From: Pantoea sp.
GTDB taxonomy: Bacteria > Pseudomonadota > Gammaproteobacteria > Enterobacterales > Enterobacteriaceae
DNA: 64,000 nt
Reading direction: 5' to 3'
NCBI RefSeq assembly: GCF_028283705.1
Contig: NZ_JAPWKD010000001.1
Span: 62,001 to 126,000, forward strand
The notes under the pieces were generated by a model, which saw only the letters and a program-made list of their open reading frames with translations, did not search any database and was not told the origin of the DNA. The position numbers and the translations under genes are program-made. This document shows positions 9,575-18,402 of the stretch, one piece after another (position 1 is the first letter of the stretch; every line of letters begins with the position of its first letter).

Positions 9575-11110
9575 ATGGTGCAGGATCAGGTCAATCGGCA
9601 ATCCAGTTTGCTGTTACACATCACTGCGGTCTGTAAGGCGTTTTCCGGTGTGCCGGTGCTACGTGGCATCGATTTTCAACTGTATGCGGGGCAGATTCAC
9701 GCCTTGCTTGGTGGCAACGGGGCAGGCAAATCAACGCTGATGAAAATCATTGCCGGTATCGAGCAACCGGATAGCGGCACGCTTACCCTCGCTAATCAGC
9801 CCCTGACGTTAATGACCCCGGCCAAAGCACATCAGTGTGGTATCTACCTGGTGCCACAGGAGCCATTGTTGTTCCCCAGCCTGACGGTGCGCGAGAACAT
9901 CCTGTTTCGCCTGCCGAGCGCTCAGGCGGATAACCAAAAACTGCAAACCTTACTCAGCCAGATGGGCAGCGCGCTGCCGCTGGACGCACTGGCCGGTACC
10001 CTGGCGGTGGCTGACCAGCAACAGGTGGAGATTCTGCGTGGCCTGATGCGCGACGCCAGAGTGGTGATTTTCGATGAGCCAACCGCGTCATTAACCCCGG
10101 TGGAAACCGATCGCCTGTTCCGTCTGGTGCGCCAGCTGGCCGGGCAGGGCGTGGGAGTGGTGTTCATTTCCCATAAGCTGCCGGAAATTCGGGCGCTGGC
10201 ACATCAGGTCAGCGTGATGCGCGACGGTTGCGTGGTGTTACAGGGCAGCATTGATGCGCTGGATGATGACGCGCTGGTGGCAGCAATGATGCCGCCCGAA
10301 CGACAAGCCCCACTGAGCGCTGAGCAGCAGCTGTGGTTACAGGCGGGTAACGTGCCTGCGGAGCAAAAAGGCCAGGTGTTATTGCAGGTTGATGAGTTGA
10401 GTGGTGAAGGTTTTCGTCAGATTTCGTTGCAGGTGAAAGCGGGGGAGATCCTCGGTCTGGCGGGCATTGTCGGGGCCGGGCGTACCGAACTGGCGGAAAC
10501 GCTGTACGGATTACGCACCGCCAGCAGCGGCACGGTCCGTTTGCAGCAGCAGGATCTGTTGTCGCTGCCGACAGCAGCGCGTCTGCGCGCCGGGCTGGTT
10601 TATCTGCCGGAAGACCGGCAAACCTCCGGCCTCTATCCGGATGCACCGTTGGCGTGGAACGTCACCGCATTAACGCTGCCACGGCGCAGCTGGTGGCTGC
10701 GGCCCCGGCAGGAGAGGGCAGTGCTGACACGCTACCAGCGCGCGCTGGGGATCAAATTCAATCACAACGACCAGCTGGCGCGCACGCTTTCCGGGGGCAA
10801 TCAGCAAAAGTTATTGCTGGCAAATTGCCTTGAGGCGATGCCGAAAGTCCTGATCGTCGATGAACCGACGCGCGGGGTGGATGTGGCCGCTCGCGCTGAT
10901 ATCTATCAGTTGTTGCGATCGGTGGTGGCGCAGCAGATCGGCCTGATCATTATCTCTTCGGATCTGGATGAGGTCGCGCTGCTGGCGGATCGCGTGGTGG
11001 TGATGCACCAGGGCGCGCTGGTGGGCGAATTATCCGGGGCGGCGGTGAGTGCGGAACATATCATTCAGATGGCCTGGGGACGTAGCGCTCAGGCAGCAGG
11101 AGAATACTGA
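9575..11110 (+). CDS. lsrA: AI-2 import ABC transporter, ATP-binding subunit LsrA
   Basis: 511 residues, two fused ABC domains like sugar importers RbsA/XylG. Domain 1 has Walker [16 protein letters not shown] (about 46-58) and Walker [14 protein letters not shown]. Domain 2 has a degenerate Walker A ([16 protein letters not shown]), signature [13 protein letters not shown] and Walker [15 protein letters not shown]. The start at 9575 is chosen because it has GGGAG 6-14 bases upstream and gives exactly the 511 residues of known LsrA; two in-frame starts at 9527 and 9536 lack this. First gene of the operon; its stop overlaps the lsrC start by one base. Confidence 0.96.
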   Translation: MVQDQVNRQSSLLLHITAVCKAFSGVPVLRGIDFQLYAGQIHALLGGNGAGKSTLMKIIAGIEQPDSGTLTLANQPLTLMTPAKAHQCGIYLVPQEPLLFPSLTVRENILFRLPSAQADNQKLQTLLSQMGSALPLDALAGTLAVADQQQVEILRGLMRDARVVIFDEPTASLTPVETDRLFRLVRQLAGQGVGVVFISHKLPEIRALAHQVSVMRDGCVVLQGSIDALDDDALVAAMMPPERQAPLSAEQQLWLQAGNVPAEQKGQVLLQVDELSGEGFRQISLQVKAGEILGLAGIVGAGRTELAETLYGLRTASSGTVRLQQQDLLSLPTAARLRAGLVYLPEDRQTSGLYPDAPLAWNVTALTLPRRSWWLRPRQERAVLTRYQRALGIKFNHNDQLARTLSGGNQQKLLLANCLEAMPKVLIVDEPTRGVDVAARADIYQLLRSVVAQQIGLIIISSDLDEVALLADRVVVMHQGALVGELSGAAVSAEHIIQMAWGRSAQAAGEY

Positions 11111-12153
11111 TGCTGAAATACCTGCAAACCCACCGGGAGCTGAGCACCCTGCTGGCGATCCTGCTGTTGTTTATGCTGCCCTGGCTGCTGGATCGTCAGA
11201 ACGTTAGCCTGCAATTAGCGGGGATGATTTTTGGCAGTGCGCAGATCGCCATTCTGCTGGCGATGGGTGCCACGCTGGTGCTGCTGACGCGCAATATTGA
11301 TGTGTCCTGCGGTTCCACCATGGGGCTGTGTGCTGCGGCGTTGGGCGTTCTGTTGAATCAGGGAGTAGCACTGCCGCTGGCCTGTCTGGCGACGCTGGGC
11401 ACCGGTATGTTAGCCGGATTGTTTAATGGTGTACTGGTCACCGGGCTGCGTATTCCGGCGATTGTCGCCACCCTGGGCACTCTCGGGCTTTATCGCGGCC
11501 TGATGCTGTTGCTGACCGGTGGCAAATGGATCGAAGGGTTGCCAGAGCAGCTGAAAACCCTGGCCGCGCCGGTGGTGGCGGGGCTGTCACCGTTGGGCAT
11601 CATGATTTTGCTTATCGCTCTGGCGATGATGTTGTTCCTCGCGCGGACCGCTGCCGGTCGCAACTTTTATGCCACCGGTGATAATTTGCAGGGAGCACGT
11701 CAGCTGGGCGTGCCGGTCAATCAGGTGCGTTTACTGGCTTTCACTGCCAATGGCGCGCTGGCGGCGCTGGCCGGGATGGTGTTTGCTGCGCAAATTGGTT
11801 TTGTGCCCAATCAAACCGGCACCGGGATGGAGATGAGAGCCATCGCAGCCTGTGTGCTGGGCGGTGTTAGTTTACTGGGCGGTTCCGGCACCCTGCTGGG
11901 GGCGATACTCGGTGCCTGGTTCCTGACGCAAATCGATAGTGTGCTGGTGCTGCTCAGGCTACCGGCATGGTGGAATGATTTTATCTCGGGACTGGTGCTG
12001 CTGGCGGTGCTGGTGATTGACGGACGGTTACGCCAGGCGCTGACCCGTCGTTTGCATCGGCAAAAGTACGCCCGTTTTTTATCTCCTCCGGCACGAAAAA
12101 AAACCGTTAAACCACCGCCGACAGCGGCCTCGCGCCGGGGAGCGACCGAATGA
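11110..12153 (+). CDS. lsrC: AI-2 import ABC transporter, permease LsrC
   Basis: 347 residues, a BPD_transp_2 membrane permease with about eight to ten hydrophobic segments. Typical family stretches: [20 protein letters not shown] (about 56-76), [18 protein letters not shown], and the EAA-like loop [18 protein letters not shown] that contacts LsrA. It pairs with LsrD to form the AI-2 channel. The tail from about residue 320 is basic ([10 protein letters not shown], then RKKT) and longer than in E. coli LsrC (342 residues). The start overlaps the lsrA stop (TGATG) and its own stop overlaps the lsrD start (ATGA), so translation is probably coupled. Confidence 0.94.
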   Translation: MLKYLQTHRELSTLLAILLLFMLPWLLDRQNVSLQLAGMIFGSAQIAILLAMGATLVLLTRNIDVSCGSTMGLCAAALGVLLNQGVALPLACLATLGTGMLAGLFNGVLVTGLRIPAIVATLGTLGLYRGLMLLLTGGKWIEGLPEQLKTLAAPVVAGLSPLGIMILLIALAMMLFLARTAAGRNFYATGDNLQGARQLGVPVNQVRLLAFTANGALAALAGMVFAAQIGFVPNQTGTGMEMRAIAACVLGGVSLLGGSGTLLGAILGAWFLTQIDSVLVLLRLPAWWNDFISGLVLLAVLVIDGRLRQALTRRLHRQKYARFLSPPARKKTVKPPPTAASRRGATE

Positions 12154-13163
12154 AGCGCTATCTGAACTGGGAAGGCGCGCTGGCGCTGCTGCTGGTGCTG
12201 GAAATCCTGCTGTTTGGCTGGGGTAATCCACGTATGCTGAACATCGACACCCTGCTATTCAGCACCAGCGATTTTATCACTGTCGGCATTGTCGCCTTGC
12301 CGCTGACGCTGGTGATTGTCAGTGGCGGTATCGACATCTCCTTTGCTGCGGTGACCGGCTTATGTGCCATCGCGCTGGGTATCATGCTGCAAAGTCACTG
12401 GCCGTTACCGGTTGCTTTGCTGTGTACGCTGTTGCTGGGCAGCCTGTGTGGCTGGCTCAATGGCGCGCTCATCCTCTGGACCGGCGTGAACCCGCTGGTG
12501 ATCACCCTGGGCACGCTTTATCTCTACGGTGGCGGAGCGCTGCTGCTTTCCGGGCTGGCCGGAGCGACCGGCTTTGAGGGGATCGGGGATTTTCCGGCGA
12601 CCTTTACCGATTTAGCCAACCTCACCCCGCTTGGCATCCCGATGCCGCTGCTGTTGTTTACGTTGCTTTGCCTGCTGTTCTGGCTGCTGATGCACCGGAC
12701 GCGCACCGGACGCTATGTGTTTTTGCTCGGCCAGAATCTGCGTGCGGCGCGCTATGGCGCGTTGCCGGTCAACCGCACGTTGCTGCTGCTTTACAGCCTG
12801 GTCGGGCTGGCATCGGCTCTGGCGGCGGCGGTAATGAGCGCGTACTTCGGCTCGGCGCGTGCCGACCTCGGTGCGCCGCTGTTAATGCCTGCGATCACGG
12901 CGGTGGTGCTGGGTGGTGCCAATATTTACGGTGGGGCGGGTTCGGTGCTGGGCACCGCGCTGGCCACGCTGGTCATCGGCTTTTTGCAGCAGGGTTTGCA
13001 AATGGTGGGAGTGTCGAGTCAGGTCAGTAGCGCGCTTTCTGGCGCACTGCTGATTCTTGCGGTGATCGGACGCTCCTGGAGCCTGAATCCAGGCATTGTG
13101 CGCCAGCTTAGCCGGCGTTTGCGTGCGCGATTCACGCGCGATCGCGCATCTTACCAGGAGTAA
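12150..13163 (+). CDS. lsrD: AI-2 import ABC transporter, permease LsrD
   Basis: 337 residues, the second BPD_transp_2 permease. It has [18 protein letters not shown] (about 56-74), [20 protein letters not shown], the coupling loop [19 protein letters not shown] and a C-terminal [22 protein letters not shown] segment. It works with LsrC and LsrA to import AI-2 bound by LsrB. A four-base ATGA overlap with lsrC and only five bases before lsrB show a tight operon. E. coli LsrD is 330 residues; the extra residues are a basic C-terminal tail. Confidence 0.94.
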   Translation: MKRYLNWEGALALLLVLEILLFGWGNPRMLNIDTLLFSTSDFITVGIVALPLTLVIVSGGIDISFAAVTGLCAIALGIMLQSHWPLPVALLCTLLLGSLCGWLNGALILWTGVNPLVITLGTLYLYGGGALLLSGLAGATGFEGIGDFPATFTDLANLTPLGIPMPLLLFTLLCLLFWLLMHRTRTGRYVFLLGQNLRAARYGALPVNRTLLLLYSLVGLASALAAAVMSAYFGSARADLGAPLLMPAITAVVLGGANIYGGAGSVLGTALATLVIGFLQQGLQMVGVSSQVSSALSGALLILAVIGRSWSLNPGIVRQLSRRLRARFTRDRASYQE

Positions 13164-13168
13164 AAATC

Positions 13169-14176
13169 ATGAAAATGCAGCGGTTATCTCTGGCCCTGTG
13201 CTGTGTACTCGGTGCCAGTCTGAGCGTTCAGGCAGCCGAACGGATCGCCTTTATCCCCAAGCTGGTGGGGGTAGGGTATTTCACCAGCGGCGGCAAAGGG
13301 GCCACCGAGGCCGGAAAAGCCCTCGGCGTTGATGTGACCTATGATGGCCCCACCGAGCCGAGCGTTTCCGGCCAGGTGCAGATGATCAATAACTTTGTTA
13401 ATCAGGGTTATAACGCCATCGTAGTGGCCGCAGTTTCGCCAGACGGCCTGTGCCCGGCGTTGAAACGCGCGATGCAACGCGGTGTGAAGGTGCTGACCTG
13501 GGACTCCGACACCAAACCGGAATGCCGCTCGATTTATATCAATCAGGGCACCCCTGCGCAGCTGGGTGGCATGCTGGTGGATATGGCTGCCAGCCAGGTG
13601 AAAAAGGATAAAGCCAAGGTTGCGTTCTTCTATTCCAGCCCGACGGTGACCGATCAGAATCAATGGGTAAAAGAAGCGAAAGCGAAGATCGCCAAAGATC
13701 ACCCTGACTGGGAGGTTGTCACCACCCAGTATGGCTATAACGATGCCACCAAATCGTTGCAGACGGCGGAGGGCATCCTGAAATCCTGGAGCGATCTGGA
13801 TGCGATCATCGCCCCGGATGCCAATGCGTTACCGGCCGCGGCTCAGGCGGCGGAAAATCTCGGACGGAAGGATGTGACGATTGTCGGTTTCAGTACCCCG
13901 AACGTGATGCGACCCTATGTTAAGCGCGGCACGGTGCAGCAATTCGGCCTGTGGGATGTGGTGAAGCAGGGCCGGATTTCGATTGCGGTGGCGAATCAGT
14001 TGCTGAAAGGCGATCTCAATCCTGGAGACAGTTTACAGGTACCGGATGTGGGCAAAGTGACGGTCTCCGACAACAGCGTGCAGGGCTACAATTATGAAGC
14101 CAAAGGCAACGGTATCGTGCTGCTGCCTGAGCGCGTGGTGTTTACCAAAGACAACATCGACAACTACGATTTTTAA
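13169..14176 (+). CDS. lsrB: AI-2 periplasmic binding protein LsrB
   Basis: 335 residues: a Sec signal peptide ([20 protein letters not shown], cleavage after VQA near 22) and a type I periplasmic binding fold. Residues that contact AI-2 in the Salmonella structure are recognisable: Lys in FIPKLVG (residue 31), Asp in [11 protein letters not shown], Asp-Gln in TVTDQNQW, and Pro and Ala in the [12 protein letters not shown] block. Ligand choice is therefore most likely the furanosyl AI-2 form without boron. Ribosome site AGGAG lies just upstream. In most lsr operons lsrF follows; here only 11 bases separate lsrB from lsrG. Confidence 0.96.
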   Translation: MKMQRLSLALCCVLGASLSVQAAERIAFIPKLVGVGYFTSGGKGATEAGKALGVDVTYDGPTEPSVSGQVQMINNFVNQGYNAIVVAAVSPDGLCPALKRAMQRGVKVLTWDSDTKPECRSIYINQGTPAQLGGMLVDMAASQVKKDKAKVAFFYSSPTVTDQNQWVKEAKAKIAKDHPDWEVVTTQYGYNDATKSLQTAEGILKSWSDLDAIIAPDANALPAAAQAAENLGRKDVTIVGFSTPNVMRPYVKRGTVQQFGLWDVVKQGRISIAVANQLLKGDLNPGDSLQVPDVGKVTVSDNSVQGYNYEAKGNGIVLLPERVVFTKDNIDNYDF

Positions 14177-14187
14177 GGAGAACGTGA

Positions 14188-14478
14188 ATGGAAGTCACTC
14201 TGGTGGAAATCAACGTAAAAGCCGACTGTATCGACGAATTTTTACGAGTATTCCATGCAAATCATCTAGGGGCAGTACAGGAACCCGGCAACCTGCGTTT
14301 TGATGTTTTGCAGGACAGCAACGTGCCGACGCGTTTTTTTATTTATGAAGCTTATGCGGATGAGGCGGCGGTGCTGGCCCATAAAAAAACACCGCATTAT
14401 CTGGCTTGTGTTGAGGCGCTGGAAGCGCTGATGACCGAACCAAGAAAGAAAACGATGTTTAAAGGGATATATCCGTGA
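14188..14478 (+). CDS. lsrG: P-AI-2 isomerase LsrG
   Basis: 96 residues, an ABM-type alpha/beta-barrel monooxygenase fold ([19 protein letters not shown], then [21 protein letters not shown]). LsrG isomerises phospho-AI-2 (P-DPD) to 3-hydroxy-2,4-pentadione-5-phosphate. The normal next enzyme, the thiolase LsrF, is not in this operon. AAGGAG sits eight bases before the start. The family relies on His/Lys/Tyr side chains in the pocket; the [14 protein letters not shown] segment is conserved. It is the last gene of the lsrACDBG transcript. Confidence 0.94.
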   Translation: MEVTLVEINVKADCIDEFLRVFHANHLGAVQEPGNLRFDVLQDSNVPTRFFIYEAYADEAAVLAHKKTPHYLACVEALEALMTEPRKKTMFKGIYP

Positions 14479-14539
14479 TTTTACGGGCTGGCCCGAAAGG
14501 AGTTCGGTTCTGAGTGATTTCGTTCGCTATGGGCTGAGG

Positions 14540-14629
14540 GAGTTTCAGTTCGCCAGTGCGGCGACCGAGCAAAGGGGACCTGGCCGTCCCCTTTGCATTC
14601 CCCGGCCTTGCACAGCGATCCTGAAACTC
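14540..14629. repeat. Nested palindromic element downstream of lsrG
   Basis: An inner perfect 11-bp stem (GCAAAGGGGAC, 14569-14579, with its complement at 14586-14596; loop CTGGCC) lies inside an outer 9-bp inverted pair (GAGTTTCAG at 14540-14548, CTGAAACTC at 14621-14629). It lies between the convergent lsrG and ubiG. It probably acts as a transcription barrier or mRNA-end stabiliser and may belong to a dispersed repeat family. Confidence 0.7.
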
Positions 14630-14692
14630 GGCAATGCCTGACGGGCGGAACCTTCTCATAGCTAAACCGCTGCTGATGGGCGCAGGGCCGCC

Positions 14693-15418
14693 TTAATCCT
14701 GCCGGTGCGTATGCACCATATAATTCACATCGACGCCACGACCCAGACGGAACTGATTCGTCAGCGGATTATAATGCAAACCAATCATCCCCTGCTCACG
14801 TAGTGGGGTTTCATCCACCCAGTTCAGCAACTCCGCCGGACGGATAAACTTCTTCACGTCATGCGTGCCGCGCGGCACCATGCGCATCACATATTCGGCA
14901 CCAAACACTGCCAGCAGCCAGGCTTTCGGGTTGCGGTTGATGGTGGAGAAAAAGACTTCGCCGCCAGGTTTCACCAGCTGCGCACAAGCCAGCACCACCG
15001 AACGTGGGTCCGGCACGTGCTCCAGCATCTCCATGCAGGTGACCACGTCATATTGGCCCGCATGGCTGAGGGCATGATCTTCCACCGTTTGCTGCACGTA
15101 GTTGACGCTGATACCGCTCTCCAGCGCATGCAGACGCGCCACTTCCAGCGGTTCAGCACCCATATCTAACCCGGTGACTTCTGCGCCTTCGCGCGCCATG
15201 CTTTCCGCCAGAATGCCGCCGCCGCAGCCTACATCCAGCACCTTCTTGCCAAACAAACCATTGCTGTGCTGGGCAATCCAGCCAAGACGCAGGGGATTAA
15301 TGCGGTGTAACGGCTTAAATTCACCCTCTAAATCCCACCAGCGCGATGCGACTGCCTCAAACTTGGCAATTTCGTTATGATCGACGTTCTGGCGGCTTTC
15401 CTGCGGTTGTTCATTCAT
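14693..15418 (-). CDS. ubiG: Ubiquinone biosynthesis O-methyltransferase UbiG
   Basis: 241 residues, class I SAM-dependent methyltransferase. UbiG performs both O-methylations of ubiquinone synthesis. Motif I is [20 protein letters not shown] (about 63-82), followed by [27 protein letters not shown] and the [15 protein letters not shown] tail. The start codon gives [21 protein letters not shown], the family N-terminus. It diverges from gyrA across 177 bases, the same arrangement as in E. coli. Confidence 0.97.
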   Translation of the reverse strand: MNEQPQESRQNVDHNEIAKFEAVASRWWDLEGEFKPLHRINPLRLGWIAQHSNGLFGKKVLDVGCGGGILAESMAREGAEVTGLDMGAEPLEVARLHALESGISVNYVQQTVEDHALSHAGQYDVVTCMEMLEHVPDPRSVVLACAQLVKPGGEVFFSTINRNPKAWLLAVFGAEYVMRMVPRGTHDVKKFIRPAELLNWVDETPLREQGMIGLHYNPLTNQFRLGRGVDVNYMVHTHRQD

Positions 15419-15521
15419 TGAATCATGACTCCTGACAAAATGTGGCTTCAGTATAAACGCTTAAGCGCGGCCTGCGCACCTCTCAGAACAAAGGAAAAGC
15501 CGGATTAAACCGCGCTTAACA

Positions 15522-15550
15522 TTCACCCCATGTAAGCAATGTGATATACT
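15522..15550 (+). promoter_or_regulatory. Probable gyrA promoter
   Basis: A TATACT -10 box at 15545-15550 preceded by TG-A, 17 bases after a TTCACC -35-like box at 15522-15527. It lies 45 bases before the gyrA start and resembles the E. coli gyrA promoter, which is supercoiling-sensitive. Confidence 0.6.
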
Positions 15551-15595
15551 TTCGCACCTTTGAATTCCGGGATTATGTAGAGGGATAGCGGCTCC

Positions 15596-18235
15596 ATGAG
15601 CGACCTTGCGAGAGAAATTACACCGGTCAATATCGAAGAAGAGTTGAAAAACTCGTATCTCGATTACGCCATGTCGGTCATCGTTGGCCGAGCCTTACCC
15701 GACGTCCGTGATGGCCTGAAGCCAGTGCACCGCCGTGTGCTTTTTGCCATGAGCGAACTGGGTAACGACTGGAACAAACCCTATAAAAAATCCGCCCGTG
15801 TGGTCGGTGACGTTATCGGTAAATATCACCCGCACGGTGATTCTGCCGTTTATGACACCATCGTTCGTATGGCCCAGCCTTTCTCCCTGCGTTACATGTT
15901 GGTAGACGGTCAAGGCAACTTCGGCTCCATCGACGGCGACTCCGCCGCAGCGATGCGTTACACCGAAGTGCGTATGGCCAAAATCGCCCACGATCTGTTA
16001 GCGGACCTGGAAAAAGAGACTGTCGATTTCGTTCCTAACTATGACGGAACCGAGCAGATTCCTGAGGTTCTGCCGACTAAAATCCCTAACCTGCTGGTTA
16101 ACGGTTCTTCCGGTATCGCCGTAGGTATGGCCACCAACATTCCGCCGCACAACCTGCGCGAAGTGATTAACGGCTGCCTGGCTTATATTGATGATGAAAA
16201 CATCAGCGTTGAAGGGCTGATGGAGCACATTCCGGGGCCAGATTTCCCGACCGCCGCCATTATCAATGGTCGTCGTGGTATCGAAGAAGCCTACCGTACC
16301 GGTCGCGGTAAAATCTATATTCGTGCGCGTGGCGAAGTGGAAGCTGACGCGAAAAGCGGCCGTGAAACCATCATCATTCACGAGCTGCCGTATCAGGTGA
16401 ACAAAGCACGCCTGATTGAGAAGATTGCCGAGCTGGTGAAAGAGAAGCGTGTCGAAGGCATCAGCGCCCTGCGTGATGAGTCGGATAAAGACGGCATGCG
16501 CATCGTTATCGAGATCAAACGCGATGCGGTCGGTGAAGTGGTGCTGAACAACCTTTACTCGCTGACTCAGCTGCAGGTTTCTTTCGGTATCAACATGGTG
16601 GCGCTGCATCAGGGCCAGCCGAAAATTATGGCGCTGAAAGAGATCCTTGAAGCTTTCGTTCGCCATCGTCGTGAAGTGGTGACGCGTCGTACGATTTTCG
16701 AACTGCGCAAAGCGCGTGACCGTGCCCATATCCTTGAAGGTCTGGCGATTGCGCTGGCTAACATCGATCCGATTATCGAGTTGATCCGTCGTGCCCCGAC
16801 GCCAGCAGAAGCGAAAGCAGGCCTGATTGCGCAGTCGTGGGATCTCGGCAATGTGGCCGCGATGCTGGAACGTGCCGGTGATGACGCTGCGCGTCCGGAG
16901 TGGCTGGAAGCCGAGTTCGGTATTCGTGACGGTCAATACTATCTGACTGAGCAGCAGGCTCAGGCCATTCTGGATCTGCGTTTGCAGAAACTGACCGGCC
17001 TGGAACACGAGAAGCTGCTCGACGAATATAAAGAACTGCTCGATCAAATCGCTGAGCTGCTGCATATCCTTGCAAGCGCAGAGCGCCTGATGGAAGTGAT
17101 CCGTGAAGAACTGGAAGCGATGCGCGACCAGTTTGGCGATGAGCGTCGCACTGAGATTACCGCCAACAGCGCTGACATCAACATCGAAGACCTGATCAAC
17201 CAGGAAGATGTGGTCGTGACGCTGTCGCATCAGGGTTATGTCAAATACCAGCCGCTGACGGACTATGAAGCCCAGCGCCGCGGTGGTAAAGGCAAATCCG
17301 CCGCACGTATTAAAGAAGAAGACTTTATCGACCGTCTGCTGGTGGCCAACACCCACGATACGATTCTGTGCTTCTCCAGCCGTGGCCGTCTGTACTGGAT
17401 GAAGGTGTATCAGCTGCCGGAAGCCAGCCGTGGCGCACGTGGTCGTCCGATCGTCAACCTGCTACCGCTGGAAGCGAACGAACGCATCACCGCCATTCTG
17501 CCGGTACGCGAGTACACCGAAGGCTTCAACATCTTTATGGCAACCGCTGACGGCACCGTGAAGAAAACCGCGTTGCAGGAATTCAGCCGTCCGCGTAGTG
17601 CTGGCATCATCGCCATCAATCTGCGTGAAGATGATGAGCTGATCGGTGTGGCGCTGACCAACGGTAGCGATGAAACCATGCTGTTCTCTGCCGCCGGTAA
17701 GGTGGTGCGCTTTGCGGAAAGTGCCGTCCGTGCGATGGGGCGTTCAGCTTCAGGCGTGCGCGGTATCAAGCTGGCCGAAAGCGACAAAGTGGTATCGCTG
17801 ATTGTGCCGCGTGAAGAAGGTGCCATCCTGACCGTGACGCAAAATGGTTACGGTAAACGTACCGCCAACAGCGAATACCCGACCAAATCCCGTGCGACTC
17901 AGGGTGTGATCTCCATTAAGGTCACCGAGCGTAATGGGCCGGTAGTCGGCGCGGTGCAGGTGGACGACAGCGATCAGATCATGATGATCACCGATGCCGG
18001 TACGCTGGTGCGTACTCGCGTGTCGGAAGTCAGCATCGTGGGTCGTAATACCCAGGGCGTGATTCTGATTCGTACCGCAGAAGATGAAAACGTGGTGGGT
18101 CTGCAACGTGTGGTCGAACCGGTGGAAGAGGAAGAACTCGACGCCATCGATGGTAGCGTTGCCGAAGGCGAAGAGGATATCGCGCCGGAAACAGACAACG
18201 ACGACGATGCACCGGAAGCAGACGAAGAAGAGTAA
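15596..18235 (+). CDS. gyrA: DNA gyrase subunit A
   Basis: 879 residues. GyrA cuts and rejoins DNA in the gyrase A2B2 complex that introduces negative supercoils. Catalytic Tyr122 lies in [10 protein letters not shown]. The quinolone-resistance region reads [13 protein letters not shown] with Ser83 and Asp87, the wild-type residues. The GyrA box [10 protein letters not shown] (about 560) starts the C-terminal beta-pinwheel that wraps DNA. The C-terminal tail is very acidic and, at 879 residues, a few longer than E. coli (875). A Rho-independent terminator follows. The ATG at 15596 is the family start. Confidence 0.99.
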   Translation: MSDLAREITPVNIEEELKNSYLDYAMSVIVGRALPDVRDGLKPVHRRVLFAMSELGNDWNKPYKKSARVVGDVIGKYHPHGDSAVYDTIVRMAQPFSLRYMLVDGQGNFGSIDGDSAAAMRYTEVRMAKIAHDLLADLEKETVDFVPNYDGTEQIPEVLPTKIPNLLVNGSSGIAVGMATNIPPHNLREVINGCLAYIDDENISVEGLMEHIPGPDFPTAAIINGRRGIEEAYRTGRGKIYIRARGEVEADAKSGRETIIIHELPYQVNKARLIEKIAELVKEKRVEGISALRDESDKDGMRIVIEIKRDAVGEVVLNNLYSLTQLQVSFGINMVALHQGQPKIMALKEILEAFVRHRREVVTRRTIFELRKARDRAHILEGLAIALANIDPIIELIRRAPTPAEAKAGLIAQSWDLGNVAAMLERAGDDAARPEWLEAEFGIRDGQYYLTEQQAQAILDLRLQKLTGLEHEKLLDEYKELLDQIAELLHILASAERLMEVIREELEAMRDQFGDERRTEITANSADINIEDLINQEDVVVTLSHQGYVKYQPLTDYEAQRRGGKGKSAARIKEEDFIDRLLVANTHDTILCFSSRGRLYWMKVYQLPEASRGARGRPIVNLLPLEANERITAILPVREYTEGFNIFMATADGTVKKTALQEFSRPRSAGIIAINLREDDELIGVALTNGSDETMLFSAAGKVVRFAESAVRAMGRSASGVRGIKLAESDKVVSLIVPREEGAILTVTQNGYGKRTANSEYPTKSRATQGVISIKVTERNGPVVGAVQVDDSDQIMMITDAGTLVRTRVSEVSIVGRNTQGVILIRTAEDENVVGLQRVVEPVEEEELDAIDGSVAEGEEDIAPETDNDDDAPEADEEE

Positions 18236-18255
18236 TCTGTCTCGGTGATAACCAA

Positions 18256-18292
18256 CGGCAGGTCAGGGCAACCGACCTGCCGTTTCTTTTTC
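18256..18292 (+). terminator. Rho-independent terminator of gyrA
   Basis: A 9-bp stem (CGGCAGGTC, 18256-18264, with its complement at 18274-18282) and T-rich tail TTTCTTTTTCT follow 20 bases after the gyrA stop. Confidence 0.85.
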
Positions 18293-18402
18293 TGAGTTTT
18301 GGCCGGAAGCGGCGCTCCGTCTGGCTTTTTCGGGATGATAAAGCTAGTGTATGGGCATAATAATTCCCTGACCTTTACCCCTTGCCGTGAGTTGAGCCTG
18401 CA

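Noticed and set aside
15998..17356. A 452-codon open frame antisense to gyrA
   Set aside because: gyrA is certain on the plus strand; the antisense frame has no ribosome site, family motifs or plausible composition, and long shadows are common in GC-rich genes.
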